A stretch of DNA of 64,000 nt from Anoplolepis gracilipes (GCF_047496725.1 NC_132971.1:1753001-1817000), one strand, 5' to 3'; positions 43,904-56,524 are shown, numbered from the stretch's first letter. Numbers and translations: made by a program. The notes: generated by a model not told the origin, from the letters alone.

Positions 43904-44560
43904 TTTTTAATTTTTTTCTTATGTAGTTATAAAATTGCATGTAAAAATGTATGCACATTATAATGTGTACCATAAGTTATACATGATGTGTTTCGAGATT
44001 TAATTTATAACTTTTCAATGCCATTATTTAATCACAAAAAAATTTTTTAACTTGAATTAATTTTATCGCAAACTTTTTGAAAACTTATGAAAAACTACAA
44101 AAATTTTATTTTAATATTTAATACATTAATATATATTACATATTTAATACATTAATGTACTTAATTTCAAATAAAAAATAAAATTATTTCAATAAATTAC
44201 AAATATATATGTCGCATAGTACAATTGCATCGTAGACTATAGAAAATATAGTTTTATAGAAAATAAGTTTTTAATATAATATAAACGTTTCTTAAATTCT
44301 AAAATTATAATAAATTAATGACGATAGGATGAGCAATCAATTTCATAAACATTACAGTATTAAAAAACATTACAGTTAATAAAAAAAGTTATTTAATAAA
44401 TTACATACAAAAACCTTAAATTTAATACACGTGAAAAGAATCTCCGAGATTCTCCTCAATGCATTTAAGGTAATTTAAAAAAAGCTTTTTTTAAAACGCA
44501 TTGCATAATATAAATGTGAAGATATATCCGATAGTTTGTTTGTATTGTATTATATAGTCT
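43904..44560. other. AT-rich non-coding DNA
   Basis: Nothing identifiable. Confidence 0.5.
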
Positions 44561-44739
44561 CGTGTAATGAATAGAATGCCTCAGTATATCAATGTGAAGG
44601 ATGATGACGACCCATCCACAATGAAAGTTACAATTTACCATTTGACTATACTAACAAGGGAACCTCGCAAACCCGAAAATTCTGATTTTTATAAAACTTG
44701 GCACACACGTAGAGAAGGTCAATCGATGAATTTAGAAAT

Positions 44740-44940
44740 TTTTAATTGCTGCTAAAAAAGCAGCGGTTCTAAGGGTTAAAACCACCCCTCATATCTATAG
44801 TCGTTTTTCTCGATCTATCTGGATTTTAATGTACTTTAAAATTACATAATCAGATTTTTCAAAAATTGAGGGGAAGGGAATTTAAAAAAATATGGCATTT
44901 TTGGAAAATCTGATTATGAAGTTTTAAAGTACATTAAAAA
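44740..44940. mobile_element. Palindromic element cluster
   Basis: A hairpin gctgct-aaaaa-agcagc lies near 44747-44763. The arms 44824-44866 and 44897-44939 are 43-bp inverted repeats with three mismatches around a 30-bp spacer. Probable MITE. The frame 44567-44755 immediately before it ends inside the first hairpin and looks transposon-associated. Confidence 0.6.
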
Positions 44941-45098
44941 CTATAAAACTCTTTTATATCTTTTACCGTTTCGACGATATTTACTCAAAAATATAAAAAC
45001 CAATTTTTCTCAAGAGAGTGTTTCTTCAATCCCTTAACGAGCGAAAAAACACGTATAAAAAATGCGAGTCTCCTATTTTAATCTTCCTTTCCTTATTT

Positions 45099-45130
45099 TC
45101 TATATTATTAATGAATAAATATTATATAAA
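45099..45130 (+). repeat. 32-bp identical repeat, copy 1
   Basis: The same 32 nt (beginning tctatattattaatgaata) recur at 45802-45833. Confidence 0.85.
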
Positions 45131-45801
45131 TTATCGCTTTCACAAATATAAAATATAGAAACCGAAAATCATTTTTTAAATTAGTAGAAAATCCATTTTT
45201 TTTTTTTAACCGCATTATCTGAAAAGAATTTTTACCTGCTTACAGTTATAATGCAAAGATAAGCAGATAAACTCTGTTTTTCTCAGAGGTTTGTTCTCAC
45301 GGTTTTTTCTCACAGCCTTTTCAATTCAATACCTGAAATATAGGAAGTTAGTGTTTTCTAAAAATTTTTTTATAAAAAATAATAAATAAAAAGATATACT
45401 CGTATATTTTACGAATATATCAACGAGATATTCTTGTCGAACATTAATAAAGGACTTCCATAGCAAAGACTAATAATAAGTTGAAGCGTGGCGCTCTTTC
45501 TAAATCTATCTAGAATCTAAACTAGGATTTTAACATCCGCTTCTCTCAGCATGATGTGACAAACAGTGGTTGAAAAATGGATATATGCAAAAGGACATTT
45601 TCTGTTTTGCACATTTTTGACAAAACGTAAGAGGGAACACGATTGATGTTCAAAACCAAAGCGTGTTCTTTTATCCATACTTATCTATCTCCATTCCTTA
45701 AAATACAAGTAAACGGTCGATGTAGATACCATGTCAAACCTCTTTTTCCTTTGCTTGGTATATTCGTTTCTTTTTTATACATATTTACTTTCTGTTTTTT
45801 T

Positions 45802-45833
45802 TCTATATTATTAATGAATAAATATTATATAAA
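45802..45833 (+). repeat. 32-bp identical repeat, copy 2
   Basis: See 45099-45130. Identity in an AT-rich motif suggests recent or shared transposon origin. Confidence 0.85.
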
Positions 45834-47740
45834 CATAAATCTTTTCAAAAAGATTATATCTCACCAATCATTAATTTTCGTATATATTCATATATATATA
45901 GTGACATATATGTATTATAGTCGTGACTCCATATTATTATTTAAATAAAAATTTGATTTGAGTTAGATTTAGAATTTTCCACAACATGATTCAAAATGTA
46001 CATGATTCTATTCATTCTATATGTAGAAATCAATATATGTGGAAATCGAAATAATCGGCGAGATATAATTTTCAGAAAAGATTTACTAAATAATATAATT
46101 CTTTGATCATATATCACAATGATGTACTGAAGTGCTTAGGTTGAGGGATGATAATGAATGAAATAATCAAGTCTTGATATATAATTTTAATAAAATTTGA
46201 GATAAAAAACTTAGTAGAGGCAGCCTATAATGTAACTGTACTATACATGACATTTGAGCATCATTAAGTGATTTTAAAAGATATTTTATGATAATTTTAC
46301 ATTTATAACAATGAAAATATCAATAACCTGAAGAGTTTAGCCCTACAAACGTGTGTAATTCATGTGTTAAATGGCATTAGAAATATTTGTATATTTCACA
46401 AGTATTTCTATATTTTTACGCTTCACAATATTCACGAGAAAATATATATATATATATATATATTTCAAAAAAAAAAAAAAAGAAGATGCTGAAGTTTTAT
46501 ACTTGGAAGTCGTTGTCTTAATAAATTAAGAAAACAGTGAAAGTGGAAAAAAGAAAGATAAAAGCCATTCTTAAACTTTCGCGTTTCTAATTTTGAACAA
46601 TGGATTCTTCAAGTTAATATAATTGATAAGGTGTTGAAATTTCTCTCTTTCATACTAAAAAGAAAGATGGAGATTTAATTGCCAGTGATTTTGTAGATTT
46701 GAATAGCGCTTTTCAATTCGATTTATATCTCTCTCGATTCTTTCTCGAGAATTCTTTATTTTTCACGATATTCTTGCAAATTTTAGATGAGATCAAAAAA
46801 AAATAAAAAAAAATAACGAGTAATGAAGAAAAATTGTCGCAGAGTTCAAACGTTCTCAAATCATTGCATTATGTATAACCATCGTACTGTCTGCACTGTA
46901 TATTTATAAACACACATGTATTCGATCGTATGTAATATATAAACTCGCATAATTGGAATGCCATTGATATACAAATGCAACGTAATTGACGTAATTGGGA
47001 AAGTAGTTTAACTTATCACTCTGTTACGCTTTCGAAATAGGTCATTCTGAAAGTATCAATGGAAACACTTTTACTTTCTCTTCCCCGTATCGTTTTGCTC
47101 TCGGTGATTGACTCGTCTCTGCAATAACCAAAGAAAGTAAAACTTGGTAATGGCTTTCTTCCTTTCCTCCACAATTCCCCAACTTTACCGCGAGATTTTT
47201 CGCACAACTTTTATGCTAGTGAGAGTTGGCGATTCGATACAGGTGTTGAGATATTAATGTTTCTCATCCAAGATATATTTTCGCTCGAGAATTCCCGAAA
47301 ACTTGTATTTACATTCATAAAAAAAAGATTCAAACACCAGTTTATATTTTATCAGTTTAATAATAACGTAAAAGACCAAAAATGACGTTTGTATAATATA
47401 TTTATAATATTAATAAATATTTGCAATTTTTCAATTGTCAGAAGCTTGTAAGATTTATCGTAGAGTTTCATAATTAAGTCCTCAATTTACGTCCTCTTTT
47501 TTACATTCCTTTCCAATAAATAGTCTTTTATGTTTTTTTTTCAGAGATTAATTTTTTGAATTTTTATTCGTATTTCAGGAGGGAATAAATTCTACATACA
47601 AGATATAAACTAACAAGACATAAGATAACGCATAACTGATAATCTCTCAAACACGACGCAAGCTCTCGCTTCGCCTTTCAATTACTTGCTTTAAGCGCGC
47701 ACAGTGAAGTTTTAACGAATTTTTCATTTTATTTTTTTTT
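45834..47740. other. AT-rich non-coding DNA
   Basis: No gene. (TA)n at 46442-46463 and an A run just after it. Nothing else identifiable. Confidence 0.55.
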
Positions 47741-48015
47741 TCTAGATAACTGCGAGTGCACTCTTGACCCGCGTGTCGATATATCACGATCGGAGGAGGA
47801 AGCAGGAGGCGGACGGAAATTTTAATTAAGCATCGGGCACGCGGGAATCGATGCACACCCCTGCGCCTGCGGCTCGCGCGAAACGGGTCCCTGCGAGGTG
47901 TAACGTAGAACGTTTTCAGGGCCTCGGGCAGGGCAGATAGGAGGTAGTTAGCGGAGGCAGCCTCGTAAGATTTCGGTGTGGTGGTACGTGTACCTCTCAT
48001 CCTGTCCACCGCGCT
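47741..48015. promoter_or_regulatory. Short CpG-rich island
   Basis: A GC-rich patch of about 270 bp in AT-rich DNA. The 120-codon minus frame 47647-48009 spans it and has no recognisable domain. Possible regulatory element or exon. Confidence 0.25.
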
Positions 48016-48699
48016 GATGGTTAAGCCCCTTTCATACCGAAAATCTTATTTCAATAATCCATTCTCGCTCGCACAAGGATTAAATATTAAAAGTATTAAA
48101 TATAAAATTAGAAGATTATAAAATAGTATTAAATATAAACAGTATTGAATGTAGGATTAAATATATAAAAGTAAATACAAATGATGAAATATTCTCAGAC
48201 AATTAATAATTCTTTGCAACTTGTGATACAATTAAGTATCAATTTGATGCGACGAGTTTATCGTATTCATTTATCAAACAAATTGGAAAGCGATATTGCA
48301 TTTTTCGAATTGAATGTAATATAATCTAATATAAAATAAATTTCATATAATTTAATTTGAAATAAATTTAAATAAATTTAAGATAATTGCCGTTGACTTG
48401 AATGTATTTTTTTCACCTAGTTAAAGGATGTTTTTCGATTTTACATTTTCACAAAGATTAAATTCGTGATAATCTTTTACAAGAAAAGCAAGTGAAAGCA
48501 TTGAAAATGTAGAAAAACAACAAATTTCATAGAAACTTGCATCATTTTCTTGGCGGAATCTGCTAAAAAAAATTTTTTTCTCCTTCTTTTGCGAAATACA
48601 TACCTTTTGAATTTGTCGTACATATAAATAAATCCATCCAACTAGTTGTGAGTAATTTACTTTGTAATTTTTCTCAACAAATAAATGAATGTATTTTGT
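48016..48699. other. AT-rich non-coding DNA
   Basis: Nothing identifiable except locally repetitive attaaatata motifs at 48085-48160. Confidence 0.5.
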
Positions 48700-49493
48700 G
48701 TAGCCCGCTTAAAGTTAGGCGCCCACCCGCGCACAAACACACGCAAACGCGGCATCGTTATATACATGCAGCTCGCGTTGCACGTGCTTGTGTGTTTGTC
48801 TCTCTCGTCCCTCTCGCTCATCCAGCCTACTCTCTCTCTCTTCCTCTTTCTACCCTCGAGTACCGTTGCCCCCCCCCCTCCCTCTCTTTCTCCCTCATCC
48901 TCTCTTTCTATCTTCCATCTCTGTCTTACTCGCCGTGAGCACGTTTGTCCCTCCTCGTCGTTCGTTTCGGACCTGAAGACCGAAGGTAGATCGATCGGGC
49001 GATTTTCCTCGGGGTTTTCCTCGGCGACGACCACCCCGCGACGAGTCGAGAAATTGCTCTCAGGGCTCCCGATTCGAGCGTGGAAAAAAATTCAGGTCGA
49101 TCGAACGCACTCTCGCGAGAAGGACGATGGGAAAGAGAAGTGGGAGCGAGGGTGGCTGGCTAGGTTCGGGTGGCGAGAGAGGGCCGCGAGCGGCGAGGGG
49201 AACGAAGAAAAAGAGAGAGCGAGAAAAAGAGAAGGGGATAAAGCGAAAAGGGTGTCCCCAAACGAAGCGTGGACATCGCGGATCTCCTGACGGATTTACG
49301 TCGGGGGAACGAACGAGGTCACGGACTAGAGAAAGGGAAAAGCCCGTGCCAGAGGGAGACAGAGAAAGAGAGAAAGAGCAAGAGAGAAGGGGAGGGAGAG
49401 CGCGGGAGGAGGGGGAGGACACAGAGGCGCGGCGCAAAACTTTAACGCGCAAATTATATCAACCTTGAGGCCGTGAAACGTGCCGCGCCGAAA

Positions 49494-49524
<31 letters not shown>

Positions 49525-50230
49525 TCTTTCTTTCTTCCTCTTCTTCTTTTTCGCCTCGCGTTCCGCCGCGGTTCGTCGAACGCGACAGCGCGAAAGGCAC
49601 ATCGAGGACGATCCTTCGCATGCCGCGCCGATGCGCGATAACGGATCTTATCGGGGGGGGGAGGGAGAGGGGGAGGGGGGGGGGACGACTCTGCGAAACG
49701 AGTCCGTTCCAGTTCCGCGCGCTCCGTCCAATTACGCGATCCGAGAGCCAGCGCGGCGTGTTATCGCGCGGTATTTTCGCGCGCCCTCGCTCTCCTCTCC
49801 TCGTTATTCGCCGAGGCGGCGAATACAGACGGGAACAATAAAATATGCGGGCGCTCGCGGCTACGTACGGTCCTGCCTTTCGACAAACTCTCGGCACAAA
49901 CGCCGCGCCGGCACCGTCGCCGACCGATAATTCGAGCCACCGCAAACTCCGGGCGTCTGCTCGCGACGGGCTCGCGACGCGAGGCGCAAAGTTGGCGGAC
50001 GACCGGAGCGCGGAATGAGATCGCCGCCTGTATCCGGAGATAAATACGGCAGGAGAGAGAGAGAGAGAGAGGAAGAGAGGGAGGGGGAAAGAGGGGGCAA
50101 AAAAAAAAAAAAAAAAAAGAGAGGAGCGCCGTTCGCTCCAGGTGATATCGCTTCGCTCGTCTCATTTCGCTCAATTTTATTTCCGAGATGGTTAAATTTA
50201 ACGATTCTTTTTTTTTGTTCATTTGAACGG
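48700..50230. promoter_or_regulatory. CpG-rich island, 1.5 kb
   Basis: Strongly GC-rich. It includes a 29-nt T run (49497-49525), a G-quadruplex-prone run (49652-49684), a GA array (50053-50072) and an A run (about 50100-50118). Multiple overlapping frames on both strands are compositional. Probable regulatory or 5-prime region; no exon fixed. Confidence 0.3.
49652..49684 (+). other. G-quadruplex-prone run
   Basis: G runs of 9, 3, 5 and 10 within about 33 nt on the plus strand. Confidence 0.6.
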
Positions 50231-50286
50231 TTGCACGCGGATATATTTATCATTTGTTCGAATAGTAGTCTATCGATTTAAATATA

Positions 50287-50663
50287 CAGGGTGTTCCTAA
50301 ACATGTGTGAAAAAAAATTCCGATGATGATTTCTTGGATAGTTCTTCGAATTGCATAGTTGCATCATGCGAAATAATTTATAATAAATATAATAAACCTA
50401 ATATTTTTTAACGTTTCGCCAAATGAATGAAAGGGAGAATAAATTCATGTATCATGATGACTGGAGATGATTCGCTTCCAACAATTCCTATAATTTTGTT
50501 TAATTTTTGTTCTTGTCAAGATATCTTTTTTGAAATGTCATGTTATTTTTTTTAACGCCCAATAATTCGTAAACTATAGCTGCTTAGAACATTGGTGTAT
50601 ACAAAGTTTTCTTCAAGAAATTCCGCCACAAATTTTTCGTTATACGCGTTTAGGAGCGCTCTG
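50287..50663. mobile_element. Tc1/mariner-type MITE with TA target site
   Basis: The left end cagggtgttcctaaac and right end (reverse complement) cagagcgctcctaaac are 16-bp terminal inverted repeats with three mismatches. Each terminus is flanked by TA (50285-50286 and 50664-50665), as expected for Tc1/mariner target-site duplication. 377 bp, no transposase reading frame. Confidence 0.75.
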
Positions 50664-50789
50664 TATTTATTTCCTGGCGATAATCGGAATTAAAAGTTTC
50701 CGTAACTATATAGATCCATGCAATTAAAAATAATTTGCGCATAATATAAAACGTAAACATATAATATCACCGAATTATCGATTACATGA

Positions 50790-51720
50790 ATTTTTCGTGA
50801 GCCTGATCGCGCGCGAGCGATTCTCCATGCCACTTTTACGTGACGCCTCGAAATAAGAGCTAAATATACGCGGTCGTCGAAGTAAACGAAGGAGAAACGT
50901 GCGCCAATGCGAAATGAAATTCAATTGGATCGACCATACGAGATAGGGAATCTCGCGTTCTATCTTACGGTGCTCTTATGCCGATTATAGCGTCTTTAGC
51001 GCTCGCTGATACAGCTATTGACCGGTTTAGCGTGTCGTGCCTGGTCTGTTTAACCTGCACTTAGCTCGATCTTTAGCGGAATATTTAAGTTAACACCCGA
51101 AATATACTGTGCAAACGTACGTTTTCTATCGAGAAAATTCCAAGTCTATAACAATTTTTGAAACTCATAGCGAACATGTGACAACGAGAATTTCTACGAA
51201 TTTCGTGTAACGCTTGTAATAATGACGGGATAAAGAGAAGTCATGGAGAAAAAAAATGTGTGTAATGCCTGATATTCTTAATAACGCGTGTATTTTTTAA
51301 TGAACTGTTGCGATTAAGATATCGCGATACGCGATATCTTAAATGCTTCGTGAGATGAAGTCATATCCTTCGGTATTTTAATTTCGGCCCCTCTCGCGTT
51401 TCTCACTAGGATTACCTGCTCGCGCCCATTATCGTTCCTTATTAACCGTTTAATAAATTACTGCGAAAACATCGGGGAATAAAGGATCGATCGGCCGATC
51501 GCGGAACAGGTGGACGGACGTTCATTAATTCTAACGACCCGACAGACGGATAATGACGCGTATACGCGCATCGTGACTATTTCTCGATTCGCGCTCGAAC
51601 CGGTGGCAAAATGACACCGTTAACCTCGTGCTCGGCGATAACAAATATCGAGAGGGCAATAATCGTGCACGCACCAGCGATCTGCCGGCTTTTAATGACT
51701 CCGATTCGTGTCGTCCAAGT
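50790..51720. promoter_or_regulatory. Moderate-GC, enhancer-like DNA
   Basis: About 0.9 kb of balanced sequence, rich in cg dinucleotides and homeodomain-like cores, with no open frame of interest. It contains two perfect palindromes: ttaagatatcgc/gcgatatcttaa (51314-51342) and cgatcggccgatcg (51488-51501). A donor-like GCAG|GTAATC reads on the minus strand near 51410. Candidate conserved non-coding region. Confidence 0.3.
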
Positions 51721-52790
51721 TTTTTCTTCCCTCTAATATCTCCGATATATGTATTTAAATGTATAAGAAGTGCAAAAATATTAATGAGACGACGCTAATA
51801 CATTTATTTGGTGGACAAAAAAGTATCTAAAGTAAAATTTTATACGTATACATATAATATACATATTGAATAACCTATGTATATAGTCAGTGTTAAAAGT
51901 TGAAATTTTAATCTATTTACCTTGTTCCAAAATTACTAATATTAGTTTATTGTACTTTATATATTATTTGTTTTTATTCGTATATTATTCAATAACTTCT
52001 TTCGCAATAAATTCGATAAATTCCAAGTATATTCTTGAGATCCAGATTTTAAGATAACCTTGTGTGTGTGTGTGTTTTAAAAAAATAATTAACCCTTACT
52101 CCGTATTGTTATTTTTGGCACCTTCCAACTGTACAGGTGGGTCAGCGTATTTTCGATAAGTTTATTAATATATGTAAAAGTGTTTTAAAAAATTTGAAAA
52201 AAGGTATATACCTTCTTTGAACATTCTAAATAAAGACTAAAATAATAAATTTGAAAAACAATTTACTTAAATATATTATTTCATGATTATTTGTTTTCGA
52301 GAAATTGACATTGTTAGAAAAATCACAGACAAAAATGATCCACAGTACGGAATAAGGGTTAAGGAGAATGAAAACATTATTATATACATCTATAATATCA
52401 TTATACATAATTATCATAATTCGATAGAATTCGGTTTTTATTCGATCTTACTTGTAGTTGTTTGTTGGATCTAAATGATAAAAAGTAAGAGCGAAAACAT
52501 ATCAAAGAATTACAAAATGTTTATTAACAGCTGAATTATGCTAAATGCAGTCATTATTTTAAATAATTTAGGGCAGTTGATGCATTTTTCGATCTAAGAT
52601 AGAAAAAAAAATAAATAATACATTCCATTATTCTCTCTATATAAAATCTAGATAAAGATGAGATAAGGCAATTTCTTCATCCATATCCGATTATCTAGAT
52701 AACTTCATCTAGATAATAGAAAATACTGATGTTTACATATATTTTCATTCCTTCCTATACAACGTGATACTTTCTCAAACTCGCCTCACG
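51721..52790. other. AT-rich non-coding DNA
   Basis: No gene. Short TG run near 52063-52076. Confidence 0.55.
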
Positions 52791-53330
52791 ATGTAAATAC
52801 GTACGTCGGTTTCACAAAAATAACGCTGTTTCGCGTCGTCGAGCAACAATATCCACCCCACCTACTTACTCGCCGACACCCTCTACCCGCGCACACGTGT
52901 TATTTATGATTAGAACGGGATTACCTCGAGGGACATCGATATAATGACCGATTCTGACCGTCTCGACCTACGTTGGGACAACCTATGTGGGACACGCGCG
53001 CAAATTTTTGCGAGAACGAAATTGCCGACGTAAACCTCTGCGCGCGTTTTATAGAGACATGCGCGCGTCTCACACACGTGCGTAATACGTGTGGCGATTA
53101 CGTGGCATACACAGGGCGGAACGGCATTTGCCGTGACGTCACGCGGCTCTTGCCACGACTACGCCTTTAACAGGAGAAAGAAAGAGACAGGGAGAGAGAG
53201 AGAGGGGGAGAAAAAGAGAGAGAAAGAACCGCTCCGATGACGTTATATTCCCCGTAAAACCCCAGGCTCAACTACCCACGTGGCGGCCTCGTGAACCCTT
53301 TCAGTAGAAATCTTCAAGTTCTCACACATC
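52791..53330. promoter_or_regulatory. Moderate-GC patch with consensus CRE
   Basis: ccgTGACGTCAcgcgg around 53131-53146 is a consensus CREB/ATF site in CpG-rich context, with a second tgacgtt half-site near 53238. This arrangement is typical of CpG promoters, but no exon is identified. Confidence 0.3.
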
Positions 53331-54110
53331 CAAAGTCCGCTGTATGCGAATTGACGATCGATGTTACATTGAATCAAAACAAAATTGAGCCGATAGTTTT
53401 GCGTATATATTAGTCAAACTGATATTCTCCATGATTTATTTATAAACGAAATGCATTTATGTATAAAGGGGAAAAAGAAATCTTTTTAGTACAAATAATT
53501 ATAATTACGAATTATTATACATTAGTAAAAGGCGGTAAAAATCTAATGAGGACAAGTGAGATAATGAAGTTTAAAAGAGCTAATTGTAAGAGAAATATAT
53601 ATGAAAAAATCTACGAAAGATCAGAAAATTCGTTTGCTAAAACATATCCGGGACAAGCATTAAGGAACTTGAATTTACTGCAAGAAGTACGATGTAATTC
53701 CCTATAAAAAATTAAATTCTTTCTAAGAGGCCTAGCTAGAATATGCAGTCTTGTGCGAGGCAATAAATCAGGGCAGTATAATAATATGCTTACTAATGAA
53801 TTTAAAGAGAAACAGTAAGTCTAAAAAAGTTTGTTATTTTTCAATGTTATTAACTTAATCTTTATTCTGAATTATTATTTTATTGTCAAATTTTACGTTT
53901 GATAAAAGAGTCCTTTTAATTGTTCAGTTATTGCAAGATCGATAATGATAATAGACATAGAGAAAGTAGACGTGAGCTTGACATGATATAATATCTCATG
54001 CAAATGATAATAATATAAATTTTCTCTTTCACGTGTGATGTCGATCGATATGTATAACGCGTTAAAGATAATCGCGTTCTTATTCCACCGAAATGTATAC
54101 AGAGAGGAAG
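53331..54110. other. AT-rich non-coding DNA
   Basis: No gene recognised; the 82-codon frame at 53459-53707 has no domain. Confidence 0.5.
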
Positions 54111-54390
54111 TTGTAATAATGTCTCTTTACGTCTCTTGAGCAGTTAAGCGAATATTTATGGATGTTAATTTCATATCGCCTTCTTTTTGTGATTCGCGAG
54201 ATTAGCAATTACAATCGCGCTACCGCTTTAAACCCTCGGAGTTCTCGCGGATTATTATGTATTTGTGCAAACTTGCGAAACTTAGTTACGAGACGTTAAC
54301 CGGATAATTTCCGCTTAAGAGTATACCTTAACTGGCCTTTATTACATTTGGCCACTAATCGTTTCAATGAGAATAAGAAATAAACACACG

Positions 54391-54432
<42 letters not shown>

Positions 54433-54900
54433 CGAAACAAAGATTGCGATGATAAAGAGTCTACGTTTATGATCTCAAGTTCTTAAAGGTAGGCTTTTAA
54501 TCCGAGTACCACTCGGAAACAATATACTTCAATTATCGTTTTGGTTACAAACACGTCTTTTAATTATGCTATTGTTAATATTGTTAATGCGGTTGATAAA
54601 ATTTGATGAAAATATTAAGCGACACGCGTGACGCGGGAAAATTACCCAACCGGGAAACTAAAATTGCACGCACAACAAAAGGAGAATTAATGCTAAACTA
54701 ACTAAAGCGACTAAAGATTAATTTGCAAATTACCTTAACGGAAACAATTTGCAGCGAGTTAAGTCCTCGTTTGAGACGTTATTAATTCGCGGCGGCAGGT
54801 TGCACTACCGTGACGAGAGACGTCCGAGAGGAACAGAATCGCAACAGATATTTATCTCGTTTATGCTAATGAGAACGGGAACGGTATAAGTGTATATATA
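54111..54900. promoter_or_regulatory. Moderate-GC, enhancer-like DNA with POU/homeodomain motifs
   Basis: The 12-bp palindrome aatttgcaaatt (54720-54731) and atgctaat (54863-54870) are POU octamer-like. aatttatgg-type and several TAAT cores are present. A GA array lies at 54394-54428. No credible exon. Confidence 0.3.
54394..54428. repeat. (GA)n microsatellite
   Basis: About 17 GA units. Confidence 0.95.
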
Positions 54901-55321
54901 GTGATACCAATTTTAATCGTATCTCCGGGAAGGGATCGAAAATTGACGTTGAAATTACGTGGATATCGTCGAAATTATCGCACGGCATTATCGGTCGTGC
55001 GCCTCTCTTATTCCGGACTCGCGAGCATCGAGATCGGATCGACCGCCCGGTATATATATATATCCGCGATCTCGCCGAATCGGCGCTACCGACAAAGAAA
55101 CACCACCCTCGGCCTTCTTCTTCTTCTTCTTCTTCTTCCTCGAGTCCATCGCGTGCACCGTCGCCATCATCTTCGACGTATACATAATTTCGCTCGGTCG
55201 CTCCCTAATCAACTCCTCGCGTTCTTCTCTCTTCTCCCTTTCTCTCTTTCTTTTTCATTTCGTTCGTCTCTCTTTCTCTCTCTCTCTCTCTCTTTCTCGT
55301 CCCGTGTTTCTCGCGTATCAG

Positions 55322-55398
55322 GTGCGTCACGAAGCTCTCGCAGTGCCCGGAGGCATCGATTTCGATGCCCAACGTCGCAACATGGCTCGCTCGACGTC
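55322..55398 (+). CDS. Candidate internal exon (low confidence)
   Basis: A long CT tract ending gtatcAG precedes 77 nt that end at GTC|GTAAGA. The phase starting at the first base reads VRHEALAVPGGIDFDAQRR and on to NMARST, repeat-free and protein-like, then would continue across the junction. I recognise no family. The same cag|gtgcgt could instead serve as a donor, and the CT tract is a microsatellite, so the acceptor may be fortuitous. Confidence 0.3.
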
Positions 55399-56150
55399 GT
55401 AAGAAACTCGTCTACCTCCCCCCTCTGTCCCTCCGTATCAAGCCTCTGGCGTAATTTTGGACCGGGTTGCCGGCTCTCGGTTAGGTCGCGCGAGAGAAGA
55501 CGACGAAGCCGCTTTCTCGATACCTCGATCGAGGTGGAAGAAGCTTCGGAATGGAGTAGATGTTGGTGTTCGAGGGATGGAAGGTGGACGAAGACGCGAG
55601 GGGTCGCGAACGACGAGGGAGAAGCCGCCACGACTGTGTGACGGGAACGTGAAGGGTGTGAGGCGGAGAGTGGTAGAATAGGGTGGCCGGAGAGGGTGGC
55701 AGCGAAGGTGGTCGTGAAGGGTGACCCGAGGGTGGCCGGACGAAGAGGAGGATAGAGAAGGAAGGAGGAAGAAGAGAAGGAGAAAGAGAAGGAGGTGGAG
55801 GGACACCTTGCTGGAAACGCGTCGGTTCGCCGGCACGCTAAGTATAGGCGTCCTCGCGACGCCGGCCGTCAATATACTACCCCTAACTAACCCCCCAGGG
55901 GGTCCGTGGGTGGTGTTGCTGACGGAGAAAGGCAGGCAGATCGTGCAGAGCGAGCGGATCGAGCGAGAGGGTGGAAGAAGCGGGAGAAACGCGCGATGGC
56001 GCGCGAGGGACGCTCGAGCGAGAAAGGGCGGAGGGTCGACGAGGATCGCGAGACACGGTCGAAGTTGAGAGAAAGGAAGACGGAGTATTAGAAGGGAGAG
56101 GAAGGAAGGTGGATGCTTGTGCACGAGGGGTCGTCGCCGTTGCCATCGCC

Positions 56151-56152
56151 GA

Positions 56153-56212
<60 letters not shown>
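56151..56212. repeat. (CGT)n trinucleotide array
   Basis: About 20 uninterrupted units. Confidence 0.95.
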
Positions 56213-56214
<2 letters not shown>

Positions 56215-56516
56215 TTCTCCTCGCCGCCAACCCGCTGCTTGTTGTGTGCGCGAGGAGGTATTAGATGGGCACTACTATCCGACCAAGCATCCTATCCCAT
56301 CCTATCCTCCCGGCGCTATCCTATCCTGACGTGGCTTAGTTTAGCTTAGGGCCTCGCCAGCCTGGAAGCTTCCTCGTCGGAGAGAAGAGGATAGATACAC
56401 GCGAATCACCGACGCGAGAGGGACAAAGATGGCGAGAGCGAGATCGCGGAGGAAGGCCAGAGACCGCGGATGGTCGAAGGGTGGGTGACGAGGGGTAGCG
56501 GGTTGGAGAACTCGCA

Positions 56517-56524
56517 ACGACGAC

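Noticed and set aside
53459..53707. 82-codon frame as a possible transposase or small gene
   Set aside because: AT-rich, Lys/Asn/Ile-heavy, no motif; consistent with chance.
54901..55641. 246-codon plus-strand frame
   Set aside because: Mostly Ser/Arg/Leu from CT-rich DNA with competing frames in all phases. Only the short segment 55322-55398, in another phase, has splice-like borders.
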